From the NCBI GenBank assembly GCA_025331565.1, contig JAFREQ010000078.1, positions 806,001 through 870,000 on the forward strand: DNA of 64,000 nt, in the 5' to 3' direction. Each line of letters starts with the position of its first letter. The stretch's first letter is position 1. The DNA is from Holacanthus passer. Its lineage: Eukaryota; Chordata; Actinopteri; Pomacanthidae. The notes under the pieces are model-generated. The model was not told the origin of the DNA, searched no databases, and was given only the letters and a program-made list of their open reading frames with translations. Made by a program: the position numbers and the translations under genes. Shown one piece after another: positions 1 through 12,296 of this stretch.

Positions 1-77
1 AATTTCAGTGCACAAAAGCTGAGGAGGATATTTGGATTACAGTGGATTTCAGTGGGTTTATTGCATTTGATCCTCAC

Positions 78-1863
78 CGTCTCTCTGCTGCTCCAGCTGC
101 TGGTTGTGAGCATGTATCAGGGCCAGTTGGCGCTCGTGGAGCGTCGCCATTTCTCTCATCTCCTTCAGTCTCTCACTGTGACCTAGCTGATGCCCACTCG
201 CCTAAAGACCATGTTTATAAATGAATTCTGGCACAGCGTTGCTTCTTAAACATGTTACACTCTGGAGCAAAAACCCCCTTTGTCACCCTGAGACCCAGCC
301 TCATAAAAATGCACTTGTACCTGTCTTCGCCCAGAGTGACTCATTCTGACACCGCTGGCTGATGACTTACTGCGTTAATGCACACTTACAGCACCTTCAC
401 ATACTTTAAAGTGCTCAGCAAGTACCACAGGATGAAAGGCTCAGAAGAATAAGAAGGAAAGGACTGTATGAGGAAAAGGACTGACAGAAGAAACATGAGC
501 TCACTTTAGTGTCTGTCGTCCTTTTTGACCACTTTGGCAGATTCTCTTCAATGGACATCCTCAACTTGTGAAACTGAAAGTCAGAAGAAATTGTTTTATA
601 TTCCAAAATAATAAAAACTTAAAATGTATCCTTGGCAAAAATGATAAGTTCAAAACACTTGCAGTTGCACATTTGTCTACATAGGTCTGTATAATACAGC
701 ACCCTACTTCCTCCAGCGTGTCTTGACTGACATGTTATTCAAACATGAATTTTTAATCAAAGACCATGAAATGCCTGCAGTGTTTCATGAAATGACAATT
801 AAAATGAACACGTATACACAAAATGCTGCCCTGACACCTTCATCCTTGCTTCTTGTTTAATCATTGTGTTTTAGATGTTTTAGATTGCTGGATAGACGAA
901 GGCTGGTCGGTTCACGTTCACCTCATCTGTGAGATCGTGCAGAGCGGCACTCTGTGTCTCACTGGTCGCTGGTTTGTCCTCTGCCCTTGCTGACTTGGGT
1001 TTGGCATCAGCACTCCTCCACCTGGTCGTGTTCCTGCGTTGACCTCTCAGCTGGACACACACATACGCACGTGCATCGTTTTCCATAGCATCTGTTTCTG
1101 TCTCTGCATTGACAGAGATGCCCCATAAATCAGATCTAGTCTCTACTCTGGTAGCGTGATATAGAGAAGATCCACCCATAAACAGAATTCACTTCTGTCA
1201 TGTCTTGGCCAGTCAAATGCAATGTGAAAAAGTTAAACTCACAGCTATTTCAGTTTATTAGTTGCACCTACACAATATATGAAATGCAGCAAACATTGTG
1301 CAAAATGTGTCTGAAATAACAATCTGTAGTGCAAACACCCTGTACTTTATTTATTTGCATTTCTACTCATTTTTAACCAACCAATTTTTTCAACATTGCA
1401 ACAATAACAACAATTCTCAACTTTATGGGAAGCTCATAACTTCATATTATAAAGCCTTTAACAAACATATAACAAGGTATCAATCGTTCCATCTTTAAAT
1501 ATATGTAGCATTTTTTTCACCATCAATCCCTACGTGCTCATAGTTTGAGGTAAATTAACTCCACACTGGCAACATAAATAGCTTCTTTGGTTAAAGAATG
1601 GGTTGTTTGTCTAATCCCCCTGTTCAGACCTTGCCCTCCTTTACTCCTCAGTGTGACTTACTCACCTGAACCAGGTCAGGTGTTCTTGTCTGTTTAGGGT
1701 CCACGCGTTCAGGTTTGTCTCTCACGAGAAGTTCAGAGCTGCATCTTCGCGCCCGAAGGTGTCCCACCTGGCTCCCAATGCAGAACAGCGCTTTGTGTTT
1801 CTCAAGCAGCCCAGTGGAGCGAAACACCATGTTACAGTCTCCACAGATCAGTTCCCTCTCCAT
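78..1863 (-). CDS. ccdc17: ccdc17, coiled-coil domain protein 17, 5' exons (partial, runs off left edge)
   Basis: Exons read on the minus strand: exon 1 at 1666-1863 (66 codons, ATG at 1861-1863, donor GTGAGT), exon 2 at 922-1050 (43 codons, donor GTGAAC), exon 3 at 505-573 (23 codons, acceptor after a TTTCAG tract, donor GTGAGC), and a coiled-coil exon at 78-175 ending before GTGAGG. The first three join in phase 0. Exon 1 carries a C-x2-C...H...C finger (CGDCNMVFRSTGLL, then HKALFCIG), which from memory resembles the N-terminus of vertebrate CCDC17. Exon 2 ends ALHDLTDE and exon 3 starts FHKLRMSIEE, matching the LTEE/LRLS segment I recall there. The 78-175 exon encodes a Gln/Glu-rich helix (KEMREMATLHERQLAL). 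It needs an incoming phase of 2, so a small exon between 176 and 504 is probably missing from this model. The protein's biochemical role is not evident from sequence. The remaining 3' exons lie left of position 1. Confidence 0.8.
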
Positions 1864-3735
1864 CTGGCGTCAGAGCTGCTGTTTATCAAGAGGAAGCTGA
1901 AACAAAGTGTGGTTGAATATTTGATCAATAGTAGGAATAAGATAAAGATTATTTTTCTAATTTGAAAAGAAGCATCGTTTCATTTAAAGGTTGCAAACAT
2001 GTTTGGTTTGTTCCTTAACTACTCTATGAGTTACAGGCTTGCATGTTTGTTGGTAACCATGCCAGTGACTTTGTAAAATGGGCGTGGTGAGTTCCTCTAA
2101 ACATACCACCAATTACCCCTGTCTATTTTATAAGTAACATCATTTTATATTTGAATATGTCAAAAGTGATTGAAGCTTTGAGAGTGGAAGTGGTGGTCGA
2201 GAGCTGTGAGCTTCTGTCTGAAGCAAACAGAAAAAAGCTCTCAGTCTCTGTACTTTTTTGCTCCAACCACATCCAGCTAACACTGGCCATATGTTTTCTT
2301 CCAATCCATTTGAATATTCATAACGTGCCTTTATTTAAAATTCTCAGACTGCCTGATGTGTTCTCACCCTCGAGTGAGCACCCTGAGAGGCCGACTGCAG
2401 CTGTGCACTGGAAGTCTGCCTCTGAAGCATCGACAATGAAAACCCAGACCTCAGTCAGTACGTTCACTCTGACGACTCGACGCAAGATATAGACAATAAT
2501 CTGACCTTAGTGACAAACAATCAAAAAAACCTGCATGATGAAACTGACTGTCATCAAACAAACTATATTTAAATGTCTATTTAAAAATCAGACAATTCCC
2601 TTTCTTTAAATTTCTTTTCATTGGCTGATATACTGTACATATACTGTAATAATGGAAAGTCTGGCTGTACAGTTTTTTAGTACAGGACTCTACAAGGACA
2701 GTCCCTATCAGGTCAGTTCCTTTGAGAGGATTTTCTCACATCTAACAACTCTTCTTAAATGTGTTCAGTTCTAGAGGGCAAACTTGTGTCTCCCTCAAGC
2801 TGTTTTCACTTTTCAAAAGTATGACAAAGTCAGCTCATTGACGTTGCAGCGTGTAAATGTGACACTCACATATCGGATTTCAGTAAACAAACTGAGGAGG
2901 TACATATGGGTCTGTTTCTATTGAAGGCAACTCAGTTTTAAATGTAGTTTTGCTATTATTTGATCAGCAAATATCAATAATCTCTCCTGGGTTGAACATG
3001 ATGTACTCAGAAAAACATTAAACTATTCATTTGCACCTTCACATCTAAGTTGTACCTTCATCTCCCTGACTGTAGTCAATGAAAATACTGCCCCCTGCTG
3101 ACAGCTTTTCTGTTCTACTGAGGCAACTTCAGCACTGCAGCAACAACAGATTTTCGTTTCCAGTTATCTTATTAAATACTCTGTATACAGTGTAACTCCC
3201 TACATGTATCTCCGAGTTCCCTGCAGAACTGAAACAATAGAGATGTACTTGATATGTTAAAATCTGATAGAGCAGGCCTGACCACTCAAGATAGAGGAGA
3301 CACAAGATAGGTAGGTAGGTACTTGGCAGGATTGTGGGTAATGTTTGAAAGGAAAATAGTGCATTTAGGCACATTTGTTTTTGTGACTGTTTCATCCTGC
3401 AGAGAAGTGGATTTTGTTGCATAAGTGGTTTGAGAAGTTTTCGTGGACATTGTGATTCTGCAGCTGAAAACACTTCCTGTGTCACTGCTGTGAATCCAAG
3501 CATGATGGGGGGACTTTTCACACCACTATTAAAGATTAAATGAAGTTTTTCCCCTCTCTTGTTTCAGATAACACTAATACTTTCACTTTTCTCTCAGTCC
3601 ATTCCAGTGCATGCTGAGATGATGTACTTTGTATTTTGTTGAGGCAGGTTGATCAGATGCAACAACAGCCTCCACTTTACTAAGACAGACTGCTGCTGCT
3701 GCTGAGAGCTGAAATATTCAACATCCATCCACACC
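1864..3735. other. Non-coding stretch upstream of ccdc17
   Basis: AT-rich DNA with no supported exon. The bases directly upstream of the ccdc17 ATG look like a splice acceptor (minus strand, CGCCAG before ATG), so a 5' UTR exon may lie in this stretch. The 113-codon open frame at 2151-2492 on the plus strand has no recognisable domain and biased composition, and I do not support it as a gene. Confidence 0.5.
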
Positions 3736-3923
3736 TCTGACAGAGAGAGAGAGAAAGAGAGAGAGAGAGAGTTGAGGACTTGAACTCCTTTCTCTCTCCC
3801 ACATCTCTCCTCCTGCTCTGCAACACACACACACACTCACACATGCCAGTCTGTTGCTAAGCAACTGTAAAATAAAGCGGCGGGCTCTGAAGTCAGGGAG
3901 AGAGAGAGAGAGAAAGAGAGTTC
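3736..3923. repeat. (GA)n tracts flanking the promoter-like region
   Basis: Two GA-repeat runs, about 3738-3770 and 3898-3920, with a short (CA)n at 3823-3842 between. GA tracts next to promoters are common in fish. No further function can be read from them. Confidence 0.8.
3853..3865. promoter_or_regulatory. RFX X-box (perfect palindrome)
   Basis: GTTGCTAAGCAAC is a perfect inverted repeat around a central A and fits the RFX-factor X-box (RYYNYY-N-RRNRAC). It sits about 190 bp before the CCAAT/GC-box promoter segment and 2 kb upstream of ccdc17 exon 1. RFX factors drive ciliary and neural genes. Which of the two flanking genes it serves is open. Confidence 0.55.
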
Positions 3924-4039
3924 ACAAGTACCGCAATCCACTACTGTTTGTTTGGCTCTGTACATGATCCCACCACAGCTCTCTCTGTACCATCTGTGGA
4001 TCTGCAAAGACTTGTGACTTCTGGTTTTCTCTTACTCGA

Positions 4040-4468
4040 CCAATCAGCGTCGGCTTGGGGGGGCGGGCCCAGCGGTTCCCTAGGTTACCTGTGTGATTGA
4101 CGTTCAGCCTCCTGCAGCGGAGCGCGCGGCACTGTATCGCTGATGCTCCCCCTCCTCTCTCCCTCCCTCTCTACCTCCCCCTGGAGACTGTGGAGAAATC
4201 TGGAAGAGAGGAGAGACGGAGAGAAACCACAAGAGCTAGAGGAATGCTGCTTATTTAAAGTTGTCCCCTCTCTTCCTCCCGCTCTCTTCAGTGGAAAGAT
4301 GAAGGCTGGAGGTGTGGAAGAAGCCGGCTGAAGGAGGAGAGGAAAGGAAGCATTCCTGGAGAAAGGGGGGGATCTGTTGGTAAGAGAAGCCCCTCACCAC
4401 TTTTCTCTGTCTGTCTTGGCTTTACCAGGCACCTGTCCTTGCCAGCACTGTGAATTATGGGACAGCAG
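4040..4468 (+). promoter_or_regulatory. Promoter and first (mostly 5' UTR) exon of an unidentified plus-strand gene
   Basis: A GC-richer island in AT-rich surroundings. It has a CCAAT box at 4040-4044, a G-run/GC box at about 4057-4070 and a TGACGTTCA CRE-like site near 4099-4107. A purine-rich leader follows, with several short upstream reading frames. Two donor sites end it: GTAAGAG after 4379, and GTAAAC after 4468. The second would place a minimal coding start ATG-GGA-CAG-CAG (MGQQ, 4457-4468) at the exon end, with Gly2 a possible myristoylation site. MGQQ also begins Abl kinases, but in those the first exon continues much further, so no identity is claimed. It may instead be an alternative first exon of the gene starting at 60.1 kb. 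Confidence 0.45.
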
Positions 4469-7400
4469 GTAAACAGCGGGTTTCTTTGGGCTGTATCTTG
4501 TGTGTGTATGTGTGTGTGGGTGAGACAGATTCTCTGCATGCTGCGTGGCTGGAGAGGGGGTTTGCTGCTACTGTATGAAGCCTACATTACAGTGGATGCC
4601 TGTTTTACAGTAGCAGTTATGCAAAGGCTTTAGCTGAGTCAAGAGCTGCTGCTCTATATGGGAAGACTATAGGAGGCCGAGTGATTAAAATGACACTGTG
4701 CAGATGAGCTGTATCAGTCATTTCAGGGCTACTGTTACAGCTGAGGCCACGATTTCTCAGCTCGTCTACTGTATCTGCATAGGAGGAGGAGTATTAATTA
4801 CATAACGCTCCATCCATACTCCTGTATCAGGGCTGTGCAGCCTCTTACTGTCCCACTAGTCCAGAAAACCCTCACTGCTACAATTCTGTTTTCTACTGTA
4901 AGCTACAAAGACATACAGGCTGCTTCTGTTGGGATGGTGAACTCCACTATCTGTATGTATATATGTCTGTGTGGCCTGATCTCAGTTGGAGGATTCACAG
5001 CGCTTCACTGGTGTGGGCAGATGTGTGAGTTAACAAGTGGGCAGGTGTGAAAGCTCTCAATCCACCACGTCCAGTTACAATTTTGGGGAAAAAAATCCTA
5101 AAAAAGAGACGATGAGAAACAGGTCACACGTCGGGTTCAGCTCACTGTTAAGTGCGAGGCGTTCGTGCCAGCCCTTGGCGCCACCAGGATTCCCTAAAAC
5201 ATCCATTAGTAACCTGGGGTCAGGCGACAGCCGGCTCCCCCGTGCCTTCAGGACTCAGCTGTGCACAATCGGGGACTCGGCTTTCTGCTCGGCTGCTCTC
5301 CTGCCCGACCACCTGAGGACACCTCAGACACTTTTAGGCTGTTTTCCATCGGGTGTGAAAACTTTCATCTGCAGGAAGTCTTTTTTTGTTGTTGTTCTTT
5401 TTTCAGAGAATGATTTTGTCCTCCTCTTGGGTTTGTGAGATTTGGATAGAAAAATGATGTGGTTTTGACAATTTTCTCAAAATCCTATAGCTGAAAAATT
5501 TGATCCAGTGACAGAAGATTTTAAGGGACTGTGGGGAACAAATTGTATTATTTGGCTCTTGGGTTGAGGCCTCCCTGTTGTTAGATAGACAGTTACAGAC
5601 ACAAACTTACAGATGTTTAAAAGAAGTTTTTGACATTTTCTGACACCTAAATAATATCACAGATTTGTGAAGGCACTGACATTTAATCCAAAAATATGAA
5701 TAGTTTTGGATTATTCCTGCATCTCTTGATTGTCAGTATACGTATTGTAGATACATACAACATACAACACATACGTATATTATTATTATTAATATTAATA
5801 AAATGTATTACATAGCCAACATACTCGCTTATAATACGTTTTTGTAGATGATGCATTGCTTCCTGTGATCGCACTCCTCCTCCTGAATGGAGACATTTTT
5901 GTTCCAACCATCTTGATGTTGACTGACTCACCCTGCTCATAAAACTCTGCTCCATCTTGTCAACTGGAAGAGAACTGACTAATATGGCAGCTGAACAGCT
6001 TTTCTGAATTCATCATAGGTAACCTAAAGAGATTCTGTAACCGGTCGGAGGCAAATATTTTCATGACGCTGTATTCTATTATTTTTTGGGACCACAGGTG
6101 TGATATCAGCTTGCACAATAAATTCAGATCCTTGGCAGCAGATATGAATCTACAGAATAGATCAGCTCGAATGTAGACTGCAGCCTTCCTGTTTGCTATC
6201 AGAATCAGATATTCCATAGCATTACAGTAGCTACAGTTGGAGGTGTTCGGGTCTCTAGAGCTACTGCCTGTCTGCCTGCCTGCGTAGGAGGAAACATCTC
6301 ATCTTCACAGCTCCGTCTACTGCAGATACAAAGCTCCGAGATTCATTTCTGCTCCATTAGACTGTATGCAGAGCGGTGGCAGGGAAGATAGAGAAAGTAG
6401 GGGGATGAGACAGACCAGGAGCCAGATTTGAGCCCACATCGCAAGTACACGGTATTCACCTTAACCCACGGATTCACTGGGATGTCCCACAGCTGAGAGT
6501 CTTCTAGTCAGGCATACAGTAACATCAGCAGTCCTGTGATTACAGCCCTGAGTCCTGGGGATCCTCAAATCTCTCCTGACTGGTAAAGGTTTCGTTGAGA
6601 TCAATCATGTTTCGGCGCAGCCTGGGAGATCACAGGATGACAGTGACAGTTTGTCAGTGGCAATGTGTCAACAGGAGGTGCAAAACTGTGATGAACACCA
6701 AATCCTAATGTAGAATTATACTGAAATGACTTGTTATAAAACAAAGATTTCAAGTCTTATTGAACCAATATTGTATTAATCGTGCACTTGTACCTATACT
6801 GTTTGATGCAAATGAAATGTTTGTCCAATAGAAACATGCCATCTTATTCACAATGTATGCATGAATACACCCACACACACATAAACACATGAGGGCCTGT
6901 ACTGATATTATGCATTTCTAAATTAGTTAAGCCAAACCTTAGCCGTCAACACTACATGACTCAGTCTTTCTTGCTGATAGTTAGAGTAGAAGATACATGC
7001 AACTTTCACGTCGGCATGATGGAGACTAAAGGCTGGAAGAAGGGGGAATAGTTAGTCTTTATGCTATGACAAAGTGAGAGACAAACTGCTGAACATAGTG
7101 GAGCATTTAGTTGCTAAAGGTATTTCCCTTAGGGGGTGGTAGGGACCAAACAGAGAGCAAAAAGAGAGTGGAAATTGGACTTTCATCACTTGTTTCTGCT
7201 GCCCCCAAGTGGCCAAACAGATTAGTTGTTGCAGGTTCTAGAGGAAAATACTGATCTATCCAAGTATGTTTTAACTTTATTGTGAAAGCTATAAATCATG
7301 GCTTTCAAACAATACTTGAACAACACAAACTTCCAATTAGGAGAGTTAAAAAAAAATCGATCAAATCTTGAATAAAATAAAATGAATAATTAGAATATAA

Positions 7401-7553
7401 AATACATGTGCCCATGAATGAGTAGGCTATGTGATAATGTGGCTTTAGATCAACGAATACAGCAGAACTGACTGAATCATTTGAGGAGTGTTACTGGTGT
7501 TGGATGACGCTGACACGGTATTTGCTCAGGAGAGGTGCATCATGGGGAGTTGT
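4469..7553. other. Non-coding, possibly intron 1 of the plus-strand gene
   Basis: Besides the LINE fragment listed separately I see no supported exon. It contains a (TAT/TAA)n run near 5777-5802 and otherwise unremarkable AT-rich sequence. Confidence 0.5.
5115..5395 (+). mobile_element. Degraded LINE fragment (L2/CR1-like ORF2 C-terminus)
   Basis: The plus-strand frame 5037-5438 reads ...TIGDSAFCSAALLPDHLRTPQTLLGCF...VKTFICRKSF. This resembles the conserved C-terminal tail of L2-type non-LTR retrotransposon proteins (pattern GDRAFxxAAPxLWNxLPxxLR...FKxxLKTxLFxxAF). The tryptophan block is missing and the upstream part is not recognisable, so this is a decayed remnant. Assigned by pattern memory only. 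Confidence 0.5.
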
Positions 7554-7599
7554 TTGTGCATAATTTTATACACCTACGTGTGTATAAAATTATGCACAA
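7554..7599. repeat. Perfect 20-bp inverted repeat with 6-nt loop
   Basis: Left arm 7554-7573 (TTGTGCATAATTTTATACAC) and right arm 7580-7599 are exact reverse complements, separated by CTACGT. As RNA it would form an uninterrupted hairpin on either strand. The flanks show no clear target-site duplication. Confidence 0.9.
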
Positions 7600-10283
7600 G
7601 ACATCTAGAATATCTGTATGTGATGGACTGGTGCCGTCAATAATAACACTTCAGTGTTGGAGCAAGCAGATACAGAAAATGCTGTATGTCGTGAGGAGAG
7701 AGCAAAGCAGAAAATCTTTAAGGTGAAGAAGTTCACCTGATGTGTGGCTACAGTGTGGAAGCTGGTCCATACAGATGCATGGATTTTGTCTGTGATTCCT
7801 CTGTGGAGGATGTGGATGGTTTTGATTCTGCGTCCAGCTGGTGTTGCTGTCTGTATATATTTATATCCAGATGATTATCCTGTCTGGTTTCAAGGTTACA
7901 CAGTCTTTCTGAAGGCGATTTGGCCGTGATGACACCCCTGTGGCCCCAACTGCACACACACTCATGCAGCACTGTGGGGTTCAACATCCTACCAACAAAC
8001 CTAGTTGCTAAGAAATACCATCCACAACTGAAAACTGGATTTGCTGCCTGGTGACATCTGTTTGCTGAACGTACTTGTGGAGCTCAGCTTTAATTGCTGA
8101 TGAGATGTACTGGTGACATGCTGCCTTGTGTCAGTAGAGTCTGAAGTTTGTAATATTTGGATTACTTAGCTGACGGGAGTTTGATTCAATCTGTCTGTCT
8201 GAGGAAGAAGTGAGTTAATGTTGAAGTGTTGCTGCTAGAGGGAATTTGCATATTTCGATTAAGTTTGAATGAATTAAAAATGATGATGATTAAGCTCAGC
8301 TAATTTACAAAAATGCCCAAATTAGTCATGACTTCAGATGCAGGTCACATGTCCAATATTCTTATATGACAGCAAGTCAGCCATATGGTGCAACATGTCC
8401 CAAATCCTCAGTAATTACAGACGTAAATCATTCTGTTTTTTCCTTCTTTCTTGGAAAACTGGTAGTTTGGAGATTGACGGTTTCTGACAAGAACCTCTAG
8501 GAAGGTTTTACTCTGATTGAGAGGAGAGGTCAAGGACTAGCTCTTCCAGGTGGAGGGGGATATGATTCTGGTGAGGACATCTTGATTAAAGTCTCCACAC
8601 ACCCATGGTACACAGGCGTTTTCACTTCTGGCTGATTACACCTCTTCTCAGGCATGTGGGGCAGTGGACAGATCAAACTAGCCACAGTTTGTGCCTGTTA
8701 TTTAACACTTATGATGCAAGCAAATATGAAAAATAGCATTTGCATAGATTAATGTACATGATAAATCTTCATTTTGGTGATGCAGCATACAATATAGGCC
8801 TTTTGAGATTGACGTCACTTCCAGCTGCCATCTCTGTTTGAATTAGGAAATGGAATTTATCCAGACGGACAGAAGATTCTCAAAATACCTCCGAATCCGT
8901 GGTAAGTGTCCTGACTGACTCCCCACCTACCACCCTCTTTGCAATGTGTACTGTGCTGATGCCTCCTAGTTCCCATTAAGTCTGGTGCAAACAGTCCTCC
9001 TGTGCCGGGTAATACTTTTGTTTTAGTTTGTGATAACTGGGTTAAATACACACCCTTGTGGGAATATGTGCCATGTGGGTACAATACAAACTAAAATAAC
9101 AGATGTCTCAAAACTACATTTTGACACAGGGCCTAATTATAAGACAGGCCCAAGAATACATAATAATACATATATACTTTAATGATTGACAGGCCCTTGA
9201 GGTCTGGGGTAGGACGACCATATTTTCAAACCCGCAAACAGGTGTCATGTCATGTCTGTTCCTCTGTTGAACAATGTTCCCCTCCTGTTACACTTGTGTT
9301 TCCTAGTAGGTGGGGTTAGGACTTAGGTTGTGGCTTTGGTAAGGTGGAGCAGAGATAAGCGGTTAGGGCTAAGGAAAGGTTGGGGTTGGGTTGTGCATTT
9401 CAGAGGATGACTTGTTGGGGTTAGGGATAAGGGTGGGCGCAGTTTAAGGTAAGGGGAAACGCATATCAACGATGATGCCTCATAGACTTGTAACAGCCTT
9501 GTGGACACATTGATTGGTTGATACACATACAGACAAATCTGTGCTGAATTCAGACGCACAGAACGTGATGAACATCTCTGCAAGCCCTGAAAACAAGTAT
9601 AATGTTATTATAATAACTGTGATGAGAACTGGTACAATTTGCTATTGAGTGTTAAAAACCAGGACATTTTAGCATTTTACAGATATTTGCAGCATTACAC
9701 CAGGACAATCCCGGACAAATGGGGACATCTGGTCACTTTAGTGATGGGCACCATGGCAGGTTCCTACATTGACCAGTTGGTCACACAGCCTTGATTTGCA
9801 GAAAGAGATGTCACTCCTTTTACCATATTTGTTTGCATTAGAAGACAGTCACATTTTCAGAAACAGGTTAGAAACATTTGTAGATTCTGGAAAGACTTGA
9901 GAAAGAAAAAAAGATGCTATATGATTTGCATATAATGATGTATCATTAGAGGCAGAAACTGAGGCTCTCTGCTGGTGCATCTGCTCATGTGGGACAATAT
10001 ACACATTTATGTTTGTTTTATATTTATGGGGATTGGCTACATCAACAGACTGCCAGCATAGGTATATCCTGAAGAGAGGTCTGATCAGCCAAAATACCCA
10101 AAAACATGGTCCAGTTACAACTGGGGCAGTCTGACCTACATGTGCAGACAGACAGGTTAAAAAACAGACATACAAGACAGACAGAGAGAGAAACCGTGAG
10201 AAAGATGAGGTTTTCTGTTTGTGAATGATCTCAAACTAAGCGTAGATGAAATGTTTCCTAAGCAGTCTTGTTTCAGAAAGACT

Positions 10284-10288
<5 letters not shown>
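7600..10288. other. Non-coding stretch
   Basis: No supported exon. It includes a diverged gggttag-rich patch at about 9310-9460 and the possible hAT-like element listed below. Confidence 0.45.
9208..9736. mobile_element. Possible degraded hAT-like element with GACCATAT/GTGACCAGAT ends
   Basis: The left side reads GGACGACCATATTTTC. The right side reads CCCGGACAAATGGGGACATC followed by TGGTCAC, which in reverse complement starts GTGACCAGAT. Fish non-autonomous DNA transposons with GGGTGACCATAT-type termini have this organisation. The ends are only approximately inverted and no target duplication was found. Confidence 0.3.

Positions 10289-10327
<39 letters not shown>
10289..10327. repeat. (TG)n microsatellite
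   Basis: About 19 uninterrupted TG units. Confidence 0.95.
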
Positions 10328-10329
<2 letters not shown>

Positions 10330-10911
10330 TTGCTTGTCTGTCTGTATAGTTACTGTATGGTTGCATCATTCTCTGTAGGATTTTGAAACAGTGAGAAATG
10401 AGCAGAGAGGGAAGACAAAGGAGGAGAAAGACCGGGAGAGACAGATGAAAGAAACAAAGCTCGCCAGGTTTCCACTGATTTCTGTGACACATTAATGGCG
10501 ACATTTAAAGATGTTTAATTCATCTGTCACAAATCAAGAAATCAGCATGAAGAAATGATGACACGGCTACAGTGAAGAGACTCGGAGAGAGCGACTCGCT
10601 CAAATGAGGAGCTTTGAACTGTTTCCATGACTGAACAACGTGAGGCCATGTTAATCTGTGATCAACTCACAACAGCACAGAATCGATGTCTCTCATCGTC
10701 CTGCAGCTTCAGATAACCGACGGGTCGCTGTCCAGAATAGGGAATGAGTTCACTGATCGGACTGAGAAAGCATGTGTTTTATTTTTTTTTCAACATCGCC
10801 TCTGATTCAAACACGACAAATCTCACATATGTGAAACCATTTTGACCAAATTTCCACTCAGTTGTCCTCCACTACACAACCCCTTTCGGACCAATTGCTC
10901 CCATTATCCCC

Positions 10912-11185
10912 TGTGGTGGAAGAAGTATTCACATCTTTTACTTAAGTAAAGTACATTCATGTAAAAATACTGCATTACAAGTAATAGTCAAAATCATACT
11001 CAAGTAAAAGTACATATGTATTATCAACTAAATTTACTGAGAGAGTCAAAAGTAATATTAGTCGTTACTCAGAAAAATGTCCAAAGTGACTGATATATTA
11101 TTAAATATGTCATTTTTAGATTGTTTATACTGGAGCATCAAAGTGTGAGCTGCATTTTACAGTTGTAGCTTGAGGTGGGTCACAA
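10912..11185. mobile_element. AAGTA-rich hAT-type non-autonomous element, fragment
   Basis: Begins TGTGGTGGAAGAAGTATTC and continues with repeated ACTTAAGTAAAGTAC and TACTCAAGTAAAAGTAC words. This is typical of the abundant teleost elements whose ends read CAGTGGTGGAA. The right terminus is not recognisable, so the copy is probably truncated or decayed. Confidence 0.55.
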
Positions 11186-11703
11186 GCTAAATCTGAGGGG
11201 GTCAAGAGATGACTGATGTGATACGAAAGAATAAAAAGATCATTTCTTTTTCTGCCATATGAAGGAAAGAACATGGTGTTGGCCCAGGAGTGATCAGACC
11301 CAGGGGCCCCTGGTCCAGAGCCTCTTTATGATGAGACATTTCTTGTTGGAAAGTCAATTAAATAACCACAAAGAGACACAGAAGTCTGTCCCACCCGTGA
11401 TGCAAAAGTTCCTAAACCCTGCTCTCGATGCCAGTTTGGTCTTTGGTAGATGGCCAACAAAGTGCTCACCTTATTTCATGAGGCTGAATCATGTTGTGAT
11501 TAATTTGCTGCATTGCGCTCCAGGGCAGACATAACACAACAGGCTATGGAACAAAGGGCTGATACGTCTACAGCCCTTCAGTTTCTTTGTTTGTATCGTC
11601 GGCTGTCGCAACAACAAACCAAACAGAAGTCTGCCCACAAACTGTTTTCTTATGTTTGAGCTGCTATACAGGAAAAACATCAAAAACCATTTCCACCTGA
11701 CTG

Positions 11704-11738
<35 letters not shown>

Positions 11739-12247
11739 CTCTGCTTTTGTGGTCAAATCTAAAATCCAGACATTCACTTTATATATTTTTTTTAAGGACT
11801 AATGAGAAAAGTTTTAGAAAAAGAACTTTTTTGATTCCTCGTGCACATCGTCTGAATTGCTAATCATCTTTTTACATCACAACAGAACGTGATATATGTT
11901 GGCAGATATTTGCAATCAGAGATTAAAGGTCTGTTTTAGTGCAGCCAACTTTTAGAGAAACTGGCTCAGAACAAAACCGTCTCTTCCACCTTATAGCAAA
12001 AATCCAGAAATTTAAAATATACCAATACATTTGCTTTGCCTGTTCAGTCGCTTTTGTGGGACAGCTAATAAGCTTGCAAAGCTATTTTTTGCCTATGATT
12101 ATGATCAGTTAAGTGCTCGTTCCTTCTGTTGACAGTGGAGACAATCAAACGCTGTCTGTTCGGAGTCAATACATTTTAGATGAAGATGAGCCATCAAAAC
12201 ACTTCTCTGAAGATCTAAAAATACAGCTGCAGGGGTGGAGATCCACC

Positions 12248-12296
<49 letters not shown>

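Noticed and set aside
2151..2492. 113-codon plus-strand open frame
   Set aside because: No domain, no plausible start context or splice sites, and composition like the surrounding non-coding DNA.
4457..4468. MGQQ start as evidence for an Abl-family kinase
   Set aside because: Four residues are not diagnostic, and Abl first coding exons continue well beyond MGQQ instead of splicing there.
8043..8055. Further degenerate X-box matches such as GCTGCCTGGTGAC
   Set aside because: The degenerate RFX consensus occurs by chance dozens of times in 64 kb; only strict or near-strict palindromic matches were kept.
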